Positions 53,122 to 62,343 of a stretch of 64,000 nt of DNA are shown in pieces. Positions within the stretch are counted from its first letter, which is position 1. Every line of letters begins with the position of its first letter. The notes under the pieces were generated by a model. The model was given only the letters and a program-made list of their open reading frames with translations. It was not told the origin of the DNA and searched no databases. Source of the stretch: Martinezella dioscoreae (GTDB taxonomy: Bacteria > Pseudomonadota > Alphaproteobacteria > Rhizobiales > Rhizobiaceae); the NCBI RefSeq assembly GCF_009176305.1, contig NZ_BLAJ01000004.1, forward strand, positions 712,834-776,833. Reading direction: 5' to 3'. Position numbers and translations under genes: made by a program.

Positions 53122-53151
53122 AAAGTCCGGCCTGTGACCAGGCCGGACTTT
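53122..53151. terminator. Bidirectional terminator between MFS and APC permease genes
   Basis: Perfect 13-bp stem AAAGTCCGGCCTG / CAGGCCGGACTTT with a TGAC loop, flanked by A and T runs on the two sides, lying between two convergent genes. Fits an intrinsic terminator usable from both strands. Confidence 0.8.
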
Positions 53152-53182
53152 CGAGCATGAATCTCGTCTTCGACCAGAGCCG

Positions 53183-54967
53183 TTATGCCGGCAGCTGGAA
53201 GAACCAATTGGCGATCAGCACGATGGCAAGACCGCCGGCAAGCGCCAGATAGGGTAGAATACCCGCCTTCCTGACACCCAGATCCTGGCCGACCAGACCA
53301 AGATCATCCATGGCGCCGACCGGGAACTTGCCGCCATCGCGAACATAATGCCTGTAGGCAAAGACCGGCAGGATGAGAGCCGCAAAGGCAAAGCCGATCC
53401 AGAGCGCATTGGCATAACCCCAAACCTTGGCGCCGGCGCCAAGGAAGAGCGCATTGACGAAGGCGAGGACGGTATTAAGGCCGATGAGCCAGGACGGCGC
53501 CTTCCACGGACGCTCGACATGGCCGGAGTCCATGCGGTGGATCCAGCCCGAATTGAGGTTGAGGAAATTGAAGATGATATATCCGACGTTGGAGACGGCG
53601 AGCACGAAGAAATAACCGCTCGTGTCCGACGCGATGGCGAGAAGAAAGAGATTGAAGGCAAAGTCCGTCCACATCGCTCTCGTCGGCGCGCCGTTCTCGT
53701 TCACATGGTCGAGATATTTCGGCAGCCAGCCGTCCTTCGAGCCCTGATAGAGGGTGCGCGAGGAGCCGGCCATCGCCGTCATGATCGCCAGGAACAGTGC
53801 CAAGATCATCAGGATGACGAGCAATTGCGTTACGATCCGGCCAGCGCCGATCAGGCCCCCGAGCGCTTCAGCAACGCCGGTGCCATCAACGATGCCAGGT
53901 GCCAGCATCCCGGTATGCCCGAGCACGCCCTGGAAGGCGAAGGGCACTAGGAAGAAGAAGATGCAGCAGGCAAGGCCCGAGTAGAAGATCGCCTTGAACG
54001 TATCCGTCTTCGGGTTCTTCAGTTCGCGCGTGTAGCACACCGCCGTTTCGAAGCCATAGGTCGACCAGGCGGCGATATAGAGGCCGCCGAGGAAAAGCGT
54101 CCAGCCGCCATTGCTCCAGGTACCGTCGGTCGCGGCATAGGCAGCCGTCGGCGGCAGCAGGCCGGTCACATTGGCGGAGAGGATCTGGCCGCTGACGATC
54201 GGATAGACTCCGATGATGAGCAGCGGCACCAGCACGATGATCGCCAGCCACTTCTGCACGCTCGCCGTCTCGGAAATGCCGCGATGCTGGATCGCGAAAA
54301 TGATCAGCATCAGGATGCCGCCGATGAAGAAGGTGGCATTGATATTGGCGGTTGCGAGGAAGGGAATGTTGAAGCTGACGAGAGACCAGTTGCGGATGGC
54401 CGGCGTAAAAGCTGCAACGCCATCGGCGCTGAGCAGCGCTTTTACCGCATCGTCGGGAGATGTACCGGCATGGGCCGCGATGTATTCGGCGACACGCGGG
54501 CTGTCGGCGGTGATCGATGTCGCATGGGCGCTGATCCAGCTCAGCACAGCCTGCGAATCCGCCGCCGGAATGGGGAAGAAGGCATTGAGGATATAACCGG
54601 CCGCAATGGCGCAGCCGAGGGACAGCACCGGTGACCAGGCAAACCAGTTGCACCAGACCGAGAGCGGCGCGATGAATTTCGAATAGCGCAGCCAGGCGGT
54701 CGCACCATAGACCGAGGCGCCTCCGGACTTGTTGCCGAACATGCCGGCAATCTCGGCATAGGTGAAGGATTGCAGGAAACCCATGATCATCGAGATGATC
54801 CACACGACGAAGGCAAGCTTGCCCGTGGTGCCGGCGATGCCGCCGATGGAGAAGAGAACAAGTGGCGGCACGCCCGCAGCCACCCAGAACGCGCCCTTCC
54901 AGTCCAGCGCGCGTATAAGCTTACCTTCGGTGCCGGCGGGAGCGCCGGCGTCCACGATGTCAGTCAT
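53183..54967 (-). CDS. APC superfamily permease, candidate methylated-amine or amino-acid transporter
   Basis: 594 residues, about 12 membrane segments with one long extracytoplasmic loop (about 125-205). FWVAAGVPPLVLFSIGGIAG near residue 31-50 is the helix-1 substrate-site region, and SFTYAEIAGMFGNKSGGASV near 66-88 is typical of the family. Start at 54967 (MTDIVDAG) is preferred over upstream codons. It is divergent from tdm with 241 bases between them, and no TmoXWV-type TMAO importer is in view, so it may carry TMA/TMAO or an amine. That substrate is inference from position only. Confidence 0.8.
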   Translation of the reverse strand: MTDIVDAGAPAGTEGKLIRALDWKGAFWVAAGVPPLVLFSIGGIAGTTGKLAFVVWIISMIMGFLQSFTYAEIAGMFGNKSGGASVYGATAWLRYSKFIAPLSVWCNWFAWSPVLSLGCAIAAGYILNAFFPIPAADSQAVLSWISAHATSITADSPRVAEYIAAHAGTSPDDAVKALLSADGVAAFTPAIRNWSLVSFNIPFLATANINATFFIGGILMLIIFAIQHRGISETASVQKWLAIIVLVPLLIIGVYPIVSGQILSANVTGLLPPTAAYAATDGTWSNGGWTLFLGGLYIAAWSTYGFETAVCYTRELKNPKTDTFKAIFYSGLACCIFFFLVPFAFQGVLGHTGMLAPGIVDGTGVAEALGGLIGAGRIVTQLLVILMILALFLAIMTAMAGSSRTLYQGSKDGWLPKYLDHVNENGAPTRAMWTDFAFNLFLLAIASDTSGYFFVLAVSNVGYIIFNFLNLNSGWIHRMDSGHVERPWKAPSWLIGLNTVLAFVNALFLGAGAKVWGYANALWIGFAFAALILPVFAYRHYVRDGGKFPVGAMDDLGLVGQDLGVRKAGILPYLALAGGLAIVLIANWFFQLPA

Positions 54968-54992
54968 TGGTGATATTCCCCATTTTGTTCCG

Positions 54993-55011
54993 GACGTATC
55001 TCTCGTACGTC
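54993..55011. promoter_or_regulatory. GACGTA-N7-TACGTC dyad upstream of the APC permease
   Basis: Perfect 6-bp inverted repeat GACGTA (54993-54998) / TACGTC (55006-55011), 26 bases before the permease ATG and about 200 before the tdm ATG. Candidate operator for a regulator of the methylated-amine island; no regulator gene for the island is inside the window. Confidence 0.45.
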
Positions 55012-55208
55012 TCCCTGAACGTGCCTCCCATGGCATTGCGGGGCTTGCTGGAGGTTTTCATGAGCCGAGTCTGCGCGCGGTTTCCAGATACATGCCCTTT
55101 ATGCATAGTGAAGATATTTTCTTTTTAGTCAATATCCCTTTACTTTCGGATGGCATTTTGTCAGCATGATTCCCGTGTTTGACACGCCTCATTTCCCGAG
55201 AGGGTTTA

Positions 55209-57578
55209 ATGCGAGAACTCCATCCGCCGACCGCCGGAATACGGCCGATCTCGGCGAGCATCATTCGCTATCCAGGCATTCCAGCCTTGCCGCAAGATAC
55301 AGAACGCTATCGCTGCAAGGGCGGTGGGTCGCTGGTCGTGCGCGTCGAGCCTGGCGATCGGGTTTTGGTGACGGATAGCGAAGGTGGGCAGGTCTGCGAG
55401 CTCACCTTCCTCGATGAGAAGGGCCGCTTTCAATCCGCGGGATTGGGGTCGGCATTCACCGGCGAAGCGACAGGTCTGAAAGCCATTCTTTCCTCGGGAA
55501 ATGAAAGTGCGGCTCGCGTCAGGACAGCGCTGGAACGGCGCGGAGCAGACATGGCGTCCGCGACAGCATTGCACCTTTTCGGCGGGTCATCTCCTGCCGG
55601 CAGCACGGCGGAATTCACCATCGCGACCAAAGGTCTGCTGATCGCCTGCGCACCGGGAACGACCATGTCGCCGGAGGCGCAGGATACGGCAACGCCCATC
55701 GAGCTCACAATACGCCGCACGACGATCCTGCGAGACTATGCCTCCGCGCTGCCCGAACCGCTTGCCGATCCGATCGAGGACATCCGCATCAAGGCGGCAA
55801 CCGCTTCGGCCTATTTCGTCCGCGCCGGTGAATATATTCAGATCATCGATGTCTATGGCCGGCAATGCACCGACTTCCAGGCCTTTTCCGCCCGCAAGGT
55901 CGACAAAGGCCTCGACCTTGCGCTCGATTCTACAGTGACCCGTACCCTGCTTGGCCGCAGCTATCCGGCTCCTGGCCTTCCCTCCAAGGCCTTCGACCGT
56001 GATTTCGAGCCGTTGGTGGAAATCGTGCAGGACACGGTTGGCCGCCACGATGCCTTCGCGACGGCCTGTAATTCCCGCTACTACGACGACATGGGCTATC
56101 CCGGCCACGTGAACTGCACCGACAATTTCAACGCGGCGCTCGCGCCCTATGGTATTGCCGGCCGAAAGGGCTGGGAGGCGCTCAATTACTTCTACAACAC
56201 CAATGTCGATCACAATAACCAGCTCTATCTCGACGAGCCCTGGTCCAGGCCCGGCGATTACGTCCTGATGCGCGCCCTGACGGATCTTGTCTGTGTCTCC
56301 TCATCCTGTCCCGATGACATCGACGCGGCCAATGGCTGGGATCCGACTGATATCCATGTGCGCACCTTTTCCGGCAAAGAGAAATTCACACGAGCGGTGG
56401 CCTATCGTATGACCCCAGACGCCGACCCCGAACTGACGCGGGAAACCGCGTTCCACCCGCGCCTTTCCGCGATGACGCGCGACTACACCGAATATCGCGG
56501 CTTCTGGCTGCCGAACCGCTTCTCCTCGGAAGGCCCGGTCGAGGAATACTGGGCCTGCCGCGAACGCGCCGTCGTCATCGACCTTTCGCCGCTGCGCAAG
56601 TTCGAGGTGACAGGGCCGGATGCCGAGGAATTGCTGCAATATTGCCTGACGCGCGACGTGCGCAAGCTTTCGACGGGCCAGGTCGTCTATTCCGCCATGT
56701 GCTACGAACATGGCGGCATGATCGACGATGGCACGCTGTTCCGTCTTGGCGACAAGAACTTCCGCTGGATCGGCGGCGATGACTATAGCGGCATCTGGCT
56801 GCGCGAGCAGTCGGAGAAGAAAGGCTTCAAAGCCTGGGTCCGCTCATCTACCGATCAGATGCACAACATCGCCCTGCAAGGCCCGAAGAGCCGCGACATC
56901 CTTAAGGAGATCATCTGGACGGCACCGCGCCAACCAACGATCGGCGAGCTGGAATGGTTCCGCTTCACCGTCGGCCGCATCGGCCATTTCGAGGGAGCAC
57001 CGGTCGTCGTCTCGCGTACCGGCTATACCGGCGAGCTCGGCTACGAAATCTTCTGCCATCCGAAGGATGCAGTAACAGTCTTTGACGCTGTCTGGAAAGC
57101 CGGTGAACCCCATGGTCTGAAGCCGATGGGACTCGAGGCGCTCGACATGGTGCGTATCGAGGCCGGTCTGGTCTTTGCCCATCACGAATTCGACGACCAG
57201 ACTGATCCCTTCGAGGCCGGTATCGGCTTCACCGTGCCGTTAAAATCCAAGCAGGATGATTTCATCGGGCGCGAAGCACTGGTGCGGCGAAAGGAAAATC
57301 CTCGCCATCTGATGGTCGGTCTGGACATCGAGGCCAATGAAGCCGTCGGACACGGCGATTGCATCCATATCGGCCGCGCGCAGATCGGCGTGATCACCAG
57401 CGCCACGCGGTCGCCAATCCTCGGCAAGACCATCGCGCTTGCCCGCGTCGACGTCACGCATGCCGCTGTCGAAACCAAGGTCGAGATCGGGAAGTTGGAT
57501 GGCCAGCAGAAGCGGCTTCCGGCTGTCATCGTGCCGCTTTCTCACTACGATCCGCAGAAGACGCGGCCGCGATCTTAA
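55209..57578 (+). CDS. tdm: Trimethylamine-N-oxide demethylase (Tdm): DUF1989 plus GcvT domain
   Basis: 789 residues. Residues about 1-185 form a beta-rich N-terminal domain; about 190-385 a DUF1989 domain; about 425-789 a GcvT-like tetrahydrofolate-binding domain (EYWACRERAVVIDLSPLRKF, ISRTGYTGE-like VSRTGYTGELGYEIFCH). Cys287, Cys303 and Cys367 in DUF1989 are spaced 16 and 64, which is the spacing I remember for the zinc ligands of Methylocella Tdm. Reaction: TMAO to dimethylamine plus formaldehyde, the C1 unit being passed to THF. AGAGGG precedes the ATG at 55209; a TTG lies ten codons upstream. Convergent with, and overlapping by 4 bases, the PAS-MCP gene. Length is right for Tdm. Confidence 0.88.
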   Translation: MRELHPPTAGIRPISASIIRYPGIPALPQDTERYRCKGGGSLVVRVEPGDRVLVTDSEGGQVCELTFLDEKGRFQSAGLGSAFTGEATGLKAILSSGNESAARVRTALERRGADMASATALHLFGGSSPAGSTAEFTIATKGLLIACAPGTTMSPEAQDTATPIELTIRRTTILRDYASALPEPLADPIEDIRIKAATASAYFVRAGEYIQIIDVYGRQCTDFQAFSARKVDKGLDLALDSTVTRTLLGRSYPAPGLPSKAFDRDFEPLVEIVQDTVGRHDAFATACNSRYYDDMGYPGHVNCTDNFNAALAPYGIAGRKGWEALNYFYNTNVDHNNQLYLDEPWSRPGDYVLMRALTDLVCVSSSCPDDIDAANGWDPTDIHVRTFSGKEKFTRAVAYRMTPDADPELTRETAFHPRLSAMTRDYTEYRGFWLPNRFSSEGPVEEYWACRERAVVIDLSPLRKFEVTGPDAEELLQYCLTRDVRKLSTGQVVYSAMCYEHGGMIDDGTLFRLGDKNFRWIGGDDYSGIWLREQSEKKGFKAWVRSSTDQMHNIALQGPKSRDILKEIIWTAPRQPTIGELEWFRFTVGRIGHFEGAPVVVSRTGYTGELGYEIFCHPKDAVTVFDAVWKAGEPHGLKPMGLEALDMVRIEAGLVFAHHEFDDQTDPFEAGIGFTVPLKSKQDDFIGREALVRRKENPRHLMVGLDIEANEAVGHGDCIHIGRAQIGVITSATRSPILGKTIALARVDVTHAAVETKVEIGKLDGQQKRLPAVIVPLSHYDPQKTRPRS

Positions 57579-58183
57579 TCCGACTTCTTCTGCGCGGCCG
57601 AGATCGCACGCGCCGCCTCTTCCGAGGAGTTGGCAAGCGTGCGCATCTCTGCCGCCAGCACCGCAAAACCAGATCCGGCCGTGCCTGCTCTTGCAGCCTC
57701 GATGCCGGCATTGACGGCAAGCAGCTTCAAGTAGCGCAGCGACTGCAGAATTTCGTTGGTCTTCGATGCCGTGACCCGCATGCCCGCGGTCTGCTCGTCG
57801 AGGCGACGGTAGAGCGATTCGATATTCAGGATACTGCCTTCGAGATAAAGAAGCTCCCCGGCCTCGTCCCATACGCCGCCGCCCGTTTCCGTTACCCAGA
57901 GGAAATGGCCGTCGCGATGACGTATGCGATACTCCATCGTCCAGTCGGTGTGACTTTCCAAAGCCTTGCCGACAAGCTCATCCATGAGCGGGATATCCTC
58001 TTCGCACATGATCGAAGTGAAGGTTCGCGAACGGTTGCCGATAATCTCGTCAGCGGGATAGCCGAAGATGCGCTCGATGCCGTCGGTCATCTCAAGCATC
58101 GTATAGCTTTCGTCCGCCCTACAGCGATAAAGGAAACCGGCCATACGGCCGAGAACGCTTGTCTGGAAATCCATGGAAGCCAT
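57575..58183 (-). CDS. PAS domain protein with minimal methyl-accepting chemotaxis signalling hairpin
   Basis: 202 residues. A PAS domain (about 10-125; GFLYRCRADESYTMLEMTDG, IFGYPADEIIG, WTMEYRIRHRDGHFLWVTE) is followed by a shortened MCP signalling domain whose tip NAGIEAARAGTAGSGFAVLA is well conserved, ending soon after EMRTLANSSEEAA. There is no membrane segment and little room for the adaptation helices. A cytoplasmic energy/redox or ligand sensor for CheA/CheW is likely. Located between tmm and tdm, at the downstream end of the tmm-side genes, so it may link taxis to methylamine metabolism. Confidence 0.83.
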   Translation of the reverse strand: MASMDFQTSVLGRMAGFLYRCRADESYTMLEMTDGIERIFGYPADEIIGNRSRTFTSIMCEEDIPLMDELVGKALESHTDWTMEYRIRHRDGHFLWVTETGGGVWDEAGELLYLEGSILNIESLYRRLDEQTAGMRVTASKTNEILQSLRYLKLLAVNAGIEAARAGTAGSGFAVLAAEMRTLANSSEEAARAISAAQKKSD

Positions 58184-58290
58184 GCCCGAAAAGAAAGTTG
58201 CGGATGAACTCGTTTCGTCTCATCACATAAAAATCCGGCAAGGGCTGCTCGACGCCTCCCTTGCCGGTCAGGTGGGGAAGTGAGCATGGA

Positions 58291-59628
58291 TCAATTGCGC
58301 AGATATTCCTCCATGGAATCGTCGAGCGCGTCAACCCAGGGCGTATGATGTGTCGGCGACATGGTGCCGGTCATCAGTGAGCGGTAGGCGTGGTCGCGGA
58401 AGCCCATGATGTTTTCCGCCTTGTGATGCTCCCATTCCATGAAGGTCCTGTTCGTGCCTTCGATATCGAAGCTCGGATAATCGGTCTCGGCGAGCAACTC
58501 CTTCACATAGTCGCCCTGATACCAAATCATCTGCTCGGCATCCTCAAGCGTTTCCTCGCGGGCGCGCCACTTGTCGAAGTTCGCCTGCAGTTCCGCTTCG
58601 GGCGGCAGCTTGATGCGGCCCATCATGACATCGCGCGCCCACCAAGCCTGCACGTCGAACATGTTGAAGGTGTAGAACTGATCCTGCATGCCGATATAGA
58701 AGAGCTGCGGATTCTTATCGAAGATCACACCCTTGTAGAGGTGGTCAGCCCAGAGGCGATTTGCCGTCTTCAGCCGAAGATCATCCGGCAGGAAGGGGAA
58801 ATGGTGCTGATAGCCTGTGCAGAGGATTAGCGCGTCGACATCCTTCGATGAGCCATCGAGGAAATAGGCCGTCTTGTTTTCAAGACGCGTCAACAGCGGC
58901 CGCTCCTCGAAATTCTCAGGCCATTTGAAGCCCATCGGCTTGGAGCGATAGCTCGTCGTCACCGACTTTGCCCCGTATTTCCAGCATTGCGAGCCGATAT
59001 CCTCGGCCGAATAGCTGCGGCCGACGAGCAACACGTCCTTACCCTTGAACTCGAGCGCATCGCGAAAATCGTGGGCATGCAGCACGCGGCCGTTGAAGGT
59101 CTTCACCCCTTCGAAATAGGGCACGTTCGGCGTCGAGAAATGACCAGAGGCAACGACGACATAGTCGAACACCTCGTCATACATCCGGTCCTGAGGGCGA
59201 TCATGCGCGGTTACCGTGAACTTCTTCGTCTCTTCATCGAAGCGCACCATGCGCACCGGCGTGCTGAAGCGCACCCATTTGCGCACGTCAGCCTTCTCAA
59301 CGCGGCCTTTGATATAGTCCCAAAGCACGGCGCGCGGCGGATAGGAGGCGATCGGTTTTCCGAAATGCTCCTCGAAGGAATAATCGGCAAATTCCAGGCA
59401 TTCCTTCGGGCCGTTCGACCACAGATAGCGATACATGCTGCCATGCACCGGCTCGCCATATTCATCGAGGCCCGTGCGCCAGGTATAGTTCCAAAGGCCG
59501 CCCCAATCCGCCTGCTTTTCAAAGCAGACGACTTCCGGGATATCAGCACCCTTCTTCGCGGCCGATTGAAAGGCCCTTAGCTGGGCAAGGCCCGAAGGGC
59601 CGGCACCGATAACGGCAACTCGTGTCAT
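58291..59628 (-). CDS. tmm: Trimethylamine monooxygenase (FMO family)
   Basis: 445 residues. FAD-binding GAGPSGLAQLRAF near residue 8-20, the FMO-type segment around YFEGVKTFNGRVLHAHDFRD near 170-190, NADPH-binding LLVGRSYSAEDIG near 200-212 and LILCTGYQHHFPF near 268-280. Length and motif set are those of bacterial Tmm, which oxidises trimethylamine to TMAO with NADPH and O2. AAGGGGA lies 7 bases before the ATG. Neighbouring tdm and dimethylamine monooxygenase genes support TMA as substrate rather than another soft nucleophile. Confidence 0.9.
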   Translation of the reverse strand: MTRVAVIGAGPSGLAQLRAFQSAAKKGADIPEVVCFEKQADWGGLWNYTWRTGLDEYGEPVHGSMYRYLWSNGPKECLEFADYSFEEHFGKPIASYPPRAVLWDYIKGRVEKADVRKWVRFSTPVRMVRFDEETKKFTVTAHDRPQDRMYDEVFDYVVVASGHFSTPNVPYFEGVKTFNGRVLHAHDFRDALEFKGKDVLLVGRSYSAEDIGSQCWKYGAKSVTTSYRSKPMGFKWPENFEERPLLTRLENKTAYFLDGSSKDVDALILCTGYQHHFPFLPDDLRLKTANRLWADHLYKGVIFDKNPQLFYIGMQDQFYTFNMFDVQAWWARDVMMGRIKLPPEAELQANFDKWRAREETLEDAEQMIWYQGDYVKELLAETDYPSFDIEGTNRTFMEWEHHKAENIMGFRDHAYRSLMTGTMSPTHHTPWVDALDDSMEEYLRN

Positions 59629-59695
59629 GTGGCATTCCCCTTCTCGATTATGTCGAAGTTCTTATCGCATGCAGTCGTTTCGCGCCGTGTCGGCA

Positions 59696-60736
59696 TCAAT
59701 CCGGAAAAATGCCGGGACTGGTCGGGGCGCCGTCGTCATATTTCGATAGCCAGTCGATCGTGGTCTGGCGGAAGCGCATCAGGCCCTTGTAGTCGATGAG
59801 CTCCGGCGGCAGGGTTTTCAGCACGCGCGGGAAGCGGCGCGCCCATTTCGGCACTGTCACCAGTTCATTCATGTTCATCAGATAGCAGCGGATGACGAAG
59901 AGAATGGCATTCGAGCGCGGCAGGCGCCACAGGCTTTGCAATTCTACGCGCAGGTGCACCTTCTCGCCGACATTCTCGGGCGTCACCGTTGTGCGATCCG
60001 GACCCCATTTCGGGTAGTTTTCGGGGCTGGTATCGAGGCGCGGATTGATTGTCATCGTCCAGTTGAACCGGCGCGTCGGCTTGCCCTGCTGCAGGTTCAA
60101 GAGGAATTTGAGCGCGCGGTCGAAGACGCCGATCTGGTGGGCGAGCGGCACCGGCCCATGCCATTCCATGAAATTCATGCCGATATCGAAATCAAGCGAC
60201 CAGTCGGCCTGGGTTGTGACCATACCCGCATCCATCCAGAGATTGCCGTCACGCTGGTCGATGATGCAGAAATCACCCTGCGCCTGGCGGCTGATGTATT
60301 CGAAGGGTTCGTAAGGCAACGTGGACGCATCGCCGAAGGTGAAGGTGTCGTCTATGCCGAGCGGCCTATTGATCCAGCGCCATTGATCGCCATTCCTGGT
60401 GAGCGTGAAATGTTCGGGATAGCCGGCAGCCTGCTCTTCCATTAGCAGTTCCAACGTGTCCCATTGCGCCGTCATCATGTGCGGCAGCGCCTGATAGCGT
60501 AGGGGATCTTCCTTCAGCACCAGAGCCCGGTCATGCATCTCGGCGACATAATGCTCATCGACGTCGATGAGGTTTTCAAAGACCGTATTCTTCCTCCCCT
60601 TCACATGCGGTTCCATGTTGACCGAATACATGTATTCGTCGCGATCGAAGGGGAACGGAAAACGCCGGATATTTTCCGGACTGTTGCGGTAGGTAAAGTC
60701 GTCCCGAAACGTTTCCTGCTTGAAGGCGATTGCCAT
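59696..60736 (-). CDS. DUF3445 haem-dependent oxidative N-demethylase, dimethylamine monooxygenase large subunit
   Basis: 346 residues of the DUF3445 family (FPFDRDEYMYSVNMEPHVKG, the QEDFCIIDQRDG-like stretch QGDFCIIDQRDGNLWMDAGM, and RVELQSLWRLPRSNAILFVI). Members are described as haem-dependent oxidative N-demethylases and as the large subunit of dimethylamine monooxygenase, which converts dimethylamine to methylamine plus formaldehyde with O2 and NADPH. AGGAG is 7 bases before the ATG at 60736 and directly abuts the alternative at 60742. It is followed upstream by the reductase and small subunit genes in one operon; the three predicted sizes (about 40, 35 and 22 kDa) fit the three-subunit enzyme known from biochemistry. 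Confidence 0.85.
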   Translation of the reverse strand: MAIAFKQETFRDDFTYRNSPENIRRFPFPFDRDEYMYSVNMEPHVKGRKNTVFENLIDVDEHYVAEMHDRALVLKEDPLRYQALPHMMTAQWDTLELLMEEQAAGYPEHFTLTRNGDQWRWINRPLGIDDTFTFGDASTLPYEPFEYISRQAQGDFCIIDQRDGNLWMDAGMVTTQADWSLDFDIGMNFMEWHGPVPLAHQIGVFDRALKFLLNLQQGKPTRRFNWTMTINPRLDTSPENYPKWGPDRTTVTPENVGEKVHLRVELQSLWRLPRSNAILFVIRCYLMNMNELVTVPKWARRFPRVLKTLPPELIDYKGLMRFRQTTIDWLSKYDDGAPTSPGIFPD

Positions 60737-60765
60737 GCCCATTCTCCTGGATATCGGCCGAATGC

Positions 60766-61731
60766 TTAGAGGTCGAGATGCAGCGCGCTTCCCTCGAACC
60801 GGGAGACGCAGATCATCACCTTTCGGCCAGAGGCCTTTTCTTCATCGCTCAGATAGACGTCATTATGCAGAAGCTTGCCGTCGCAGACGGCAACAGCCGT
60901 CTCACACTGTCCGCAGGCGCCGCCGCGACAGAGGAAGGGCGCATCGATGCCGGCAGCCTCGATTGCTTCCAGCATGCTTTCGTGATGGCCGACGTGAACG
61001 GTCTTACCCGACCGCGTCAGCTTGATGGAAAAGGGCTTGCCAGGCTGCGACGACAGGAAGCGTTCGGAATGCAAGTTCTGTTCCGGCCAACCGGCCTCGA
61101 TGCCCGTTTTCAATACGCCGTCGATCATGCCGGCCGGACCGCATACGTAGAGATGCGTGCCGAGCGGCTGACTTTCGAGCAGACGGGCGACGGGGATGAA
61201 ATTGCGATCAGCGTCGCAATAGATCTTCACCCGCTGCGAGCCGTATTGCTCGACGAGCTCTCGGCAATAGGCGCCGCGATCGAGCGAACGCACGGCATAA
61301 TGCAGCTCGAAATTCGCGCCCTCGCGCGAGAACTGCCGCATCATCGCGATGAAGGGCGTAATGCCAATGCCGCCGGCGATCAAAAGGTGCTTGCGCCCGC
61401 GCCAGTCCGGCTGAAAGAGATTGACGGGATAGCTGACCTTGAGCTCGTCACCCTCCCTCACTTTCTCATGCATGAAGGCGGAACCGCCACGCGAGTCCTC
61501 GACGCGCAGCACGCTGATCTCATAGGCCGAGCAATCATGCGGCGGCGACATCAGCGAATAGGCGTTGCGACGAACATGACCCTCATCGTTCATCGAGACG
61601 ATGACATGGGCGCCACCGGAAAAATAAGGCATCGGCGCGCCATCGAGACGCTCGAAGCGGAAACGCTTGATACGATCGGCGACCGGCGTCACCTTCGCGA
61701 CACGAACCGGAATTTCCGTACCACCGCTCAC
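60766..61731 (-). CDS. PDR/VanB-type flavin reductase with C-terminal [2Fe-2S] ferredoxin, dimethylamine monooxygenase reductase subunit
   Basis: 321 residues: flavin-binding barrel (about 8-100; RNAYSLMSPPHD), NAD-binding domain (about 105-215; HLLIAGGIGITPFIAMMRQF) and plant-type ferredoxin domain (about 235-321) with CRGGACGQCETAV and a final MIC Cys. Domain order is that of phthalate dioxygenase reductase. GTG start at 61731 overlaps the stop of the small-subunit gene by 4 bases. It should deliver NAD(P)H electrons to the haem subunit encoded just downstream. Confidence 0.88.
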   Translation of the reverse strand: MSGGTEIPVRVAKVTPVADRIKRFRFERLDGAPMPYFSGGAHVIVSMNDEGHVRRNAYSLMSPPHDCSAYEISVLRVEDSRGGSAFMHEKVREGDELKVSYPVNLFQPDWRGRKHLLIAGGIGITPFIAMMRQFSREGANFELHYAVRSLDRGAYCRELVEQYGSQRVKIYCDADRNFIPVARLLESQPLGTHLYVCGPAGMIDGVLKTGIEAGWPEQNLHSERFLSSQPGKPFSIKLTRSGKTVHVGHHESMLEAIEAAGIDAPFLCRGGACGQCETAVAVCDGKLLHNDVYLSDEEKASGRKVMICVSRFEGSALHLDL

Positions 61732-62333
61732 AGGAACAACTCCTCGGGATCAGGCGCAGTGCCGGGCTCTTCCGCATCGATGTTGACGCCCTGAAAGGCG
61801 CCGAGGCGGCGCGAATAGTGGTCGCGCACTAATAGCGGAAGCCCGCAATGGCTGCAGGTAAAGGGACTGTGCGTGACATCGTCGGTGATGCCCTTGCAGT
61901 GGACGCATTGCACGCGGCGAGCCAGCGAACCGCGATGCTCCGTGATGATCGAGGCATGATCCATGCCGTAGTCGAGCGCCACCATCATCGCCTGGCCGAT
62001 AAAGCCCTCGGTGCCGGCGATATAGAGCCGCGTGCCCATATGCGCCGTTGCAAGGTAGCCCTTCAGGCGGAAAAGCAATGTCGCGATCGTCGGCGCCGTG
62101 AAGAACATATCGGCGCCGAGCACACGCAGGGCTTCATCATGACCCCTGCCTTGCGAGCCGCGCGCGACATAGAGGATTTCGCTGCGCGACAGGATGGTAT
62201 CGTCAAGCCCGGTCGCCTGGTCGAGGAGAGCATTGGCCCCCTCGCCTTCCAGCGCGAACAGATGCCGCCGGGCATGCGGCTGGATGGAGAGGCCCTTGTA
62301 GACCGGTCGGCTCTTGATGCCTTCGACAAGCAT
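61728..62333 (-). CDS. Dimethylamine monooxygenase small subunit, zinc-ribbon protein
   Basis: 201 residues. An alpha/beta N-terminal part (SIQPHARRHLFALEGEGANA, YIAGTEGFIGQAMMVALDYG) and a C-terminal zinc-ribbon CVHCKG...FTCSHCG, then HYSRRLGAFQGVN. AGGAGG lies 6 bases before the ATG. The position between the gcvT-like and reductase genes, with a 4-base overlap to the latter, and the predicted 22 kDa size match the small subunit of dimethylamine monooxygenase. Databases use conflicting letter names for these subunits, so no symbol is given. Confidence 0.78.
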   Translation of the reverse strand: MLVEGIKSRPVYKGLSIQPHARRHLFALEGEGANALLDQATGLDDTILSRSEILYVARGSQGRGHDEALRVLGADMFFTAPTIATLLFRLKGYLATAHMGTRLYIAGTEGFIGQAMMVALDYGMDHASIITEHRGSLARRVQCVHCKGITDDVTHSPFTCSHCGLPLLVRDHYSRRLGAFQGVNIDAEEPGTAPDPEELFL

Positions 62334-62343
62334 GAGCGCCTCC

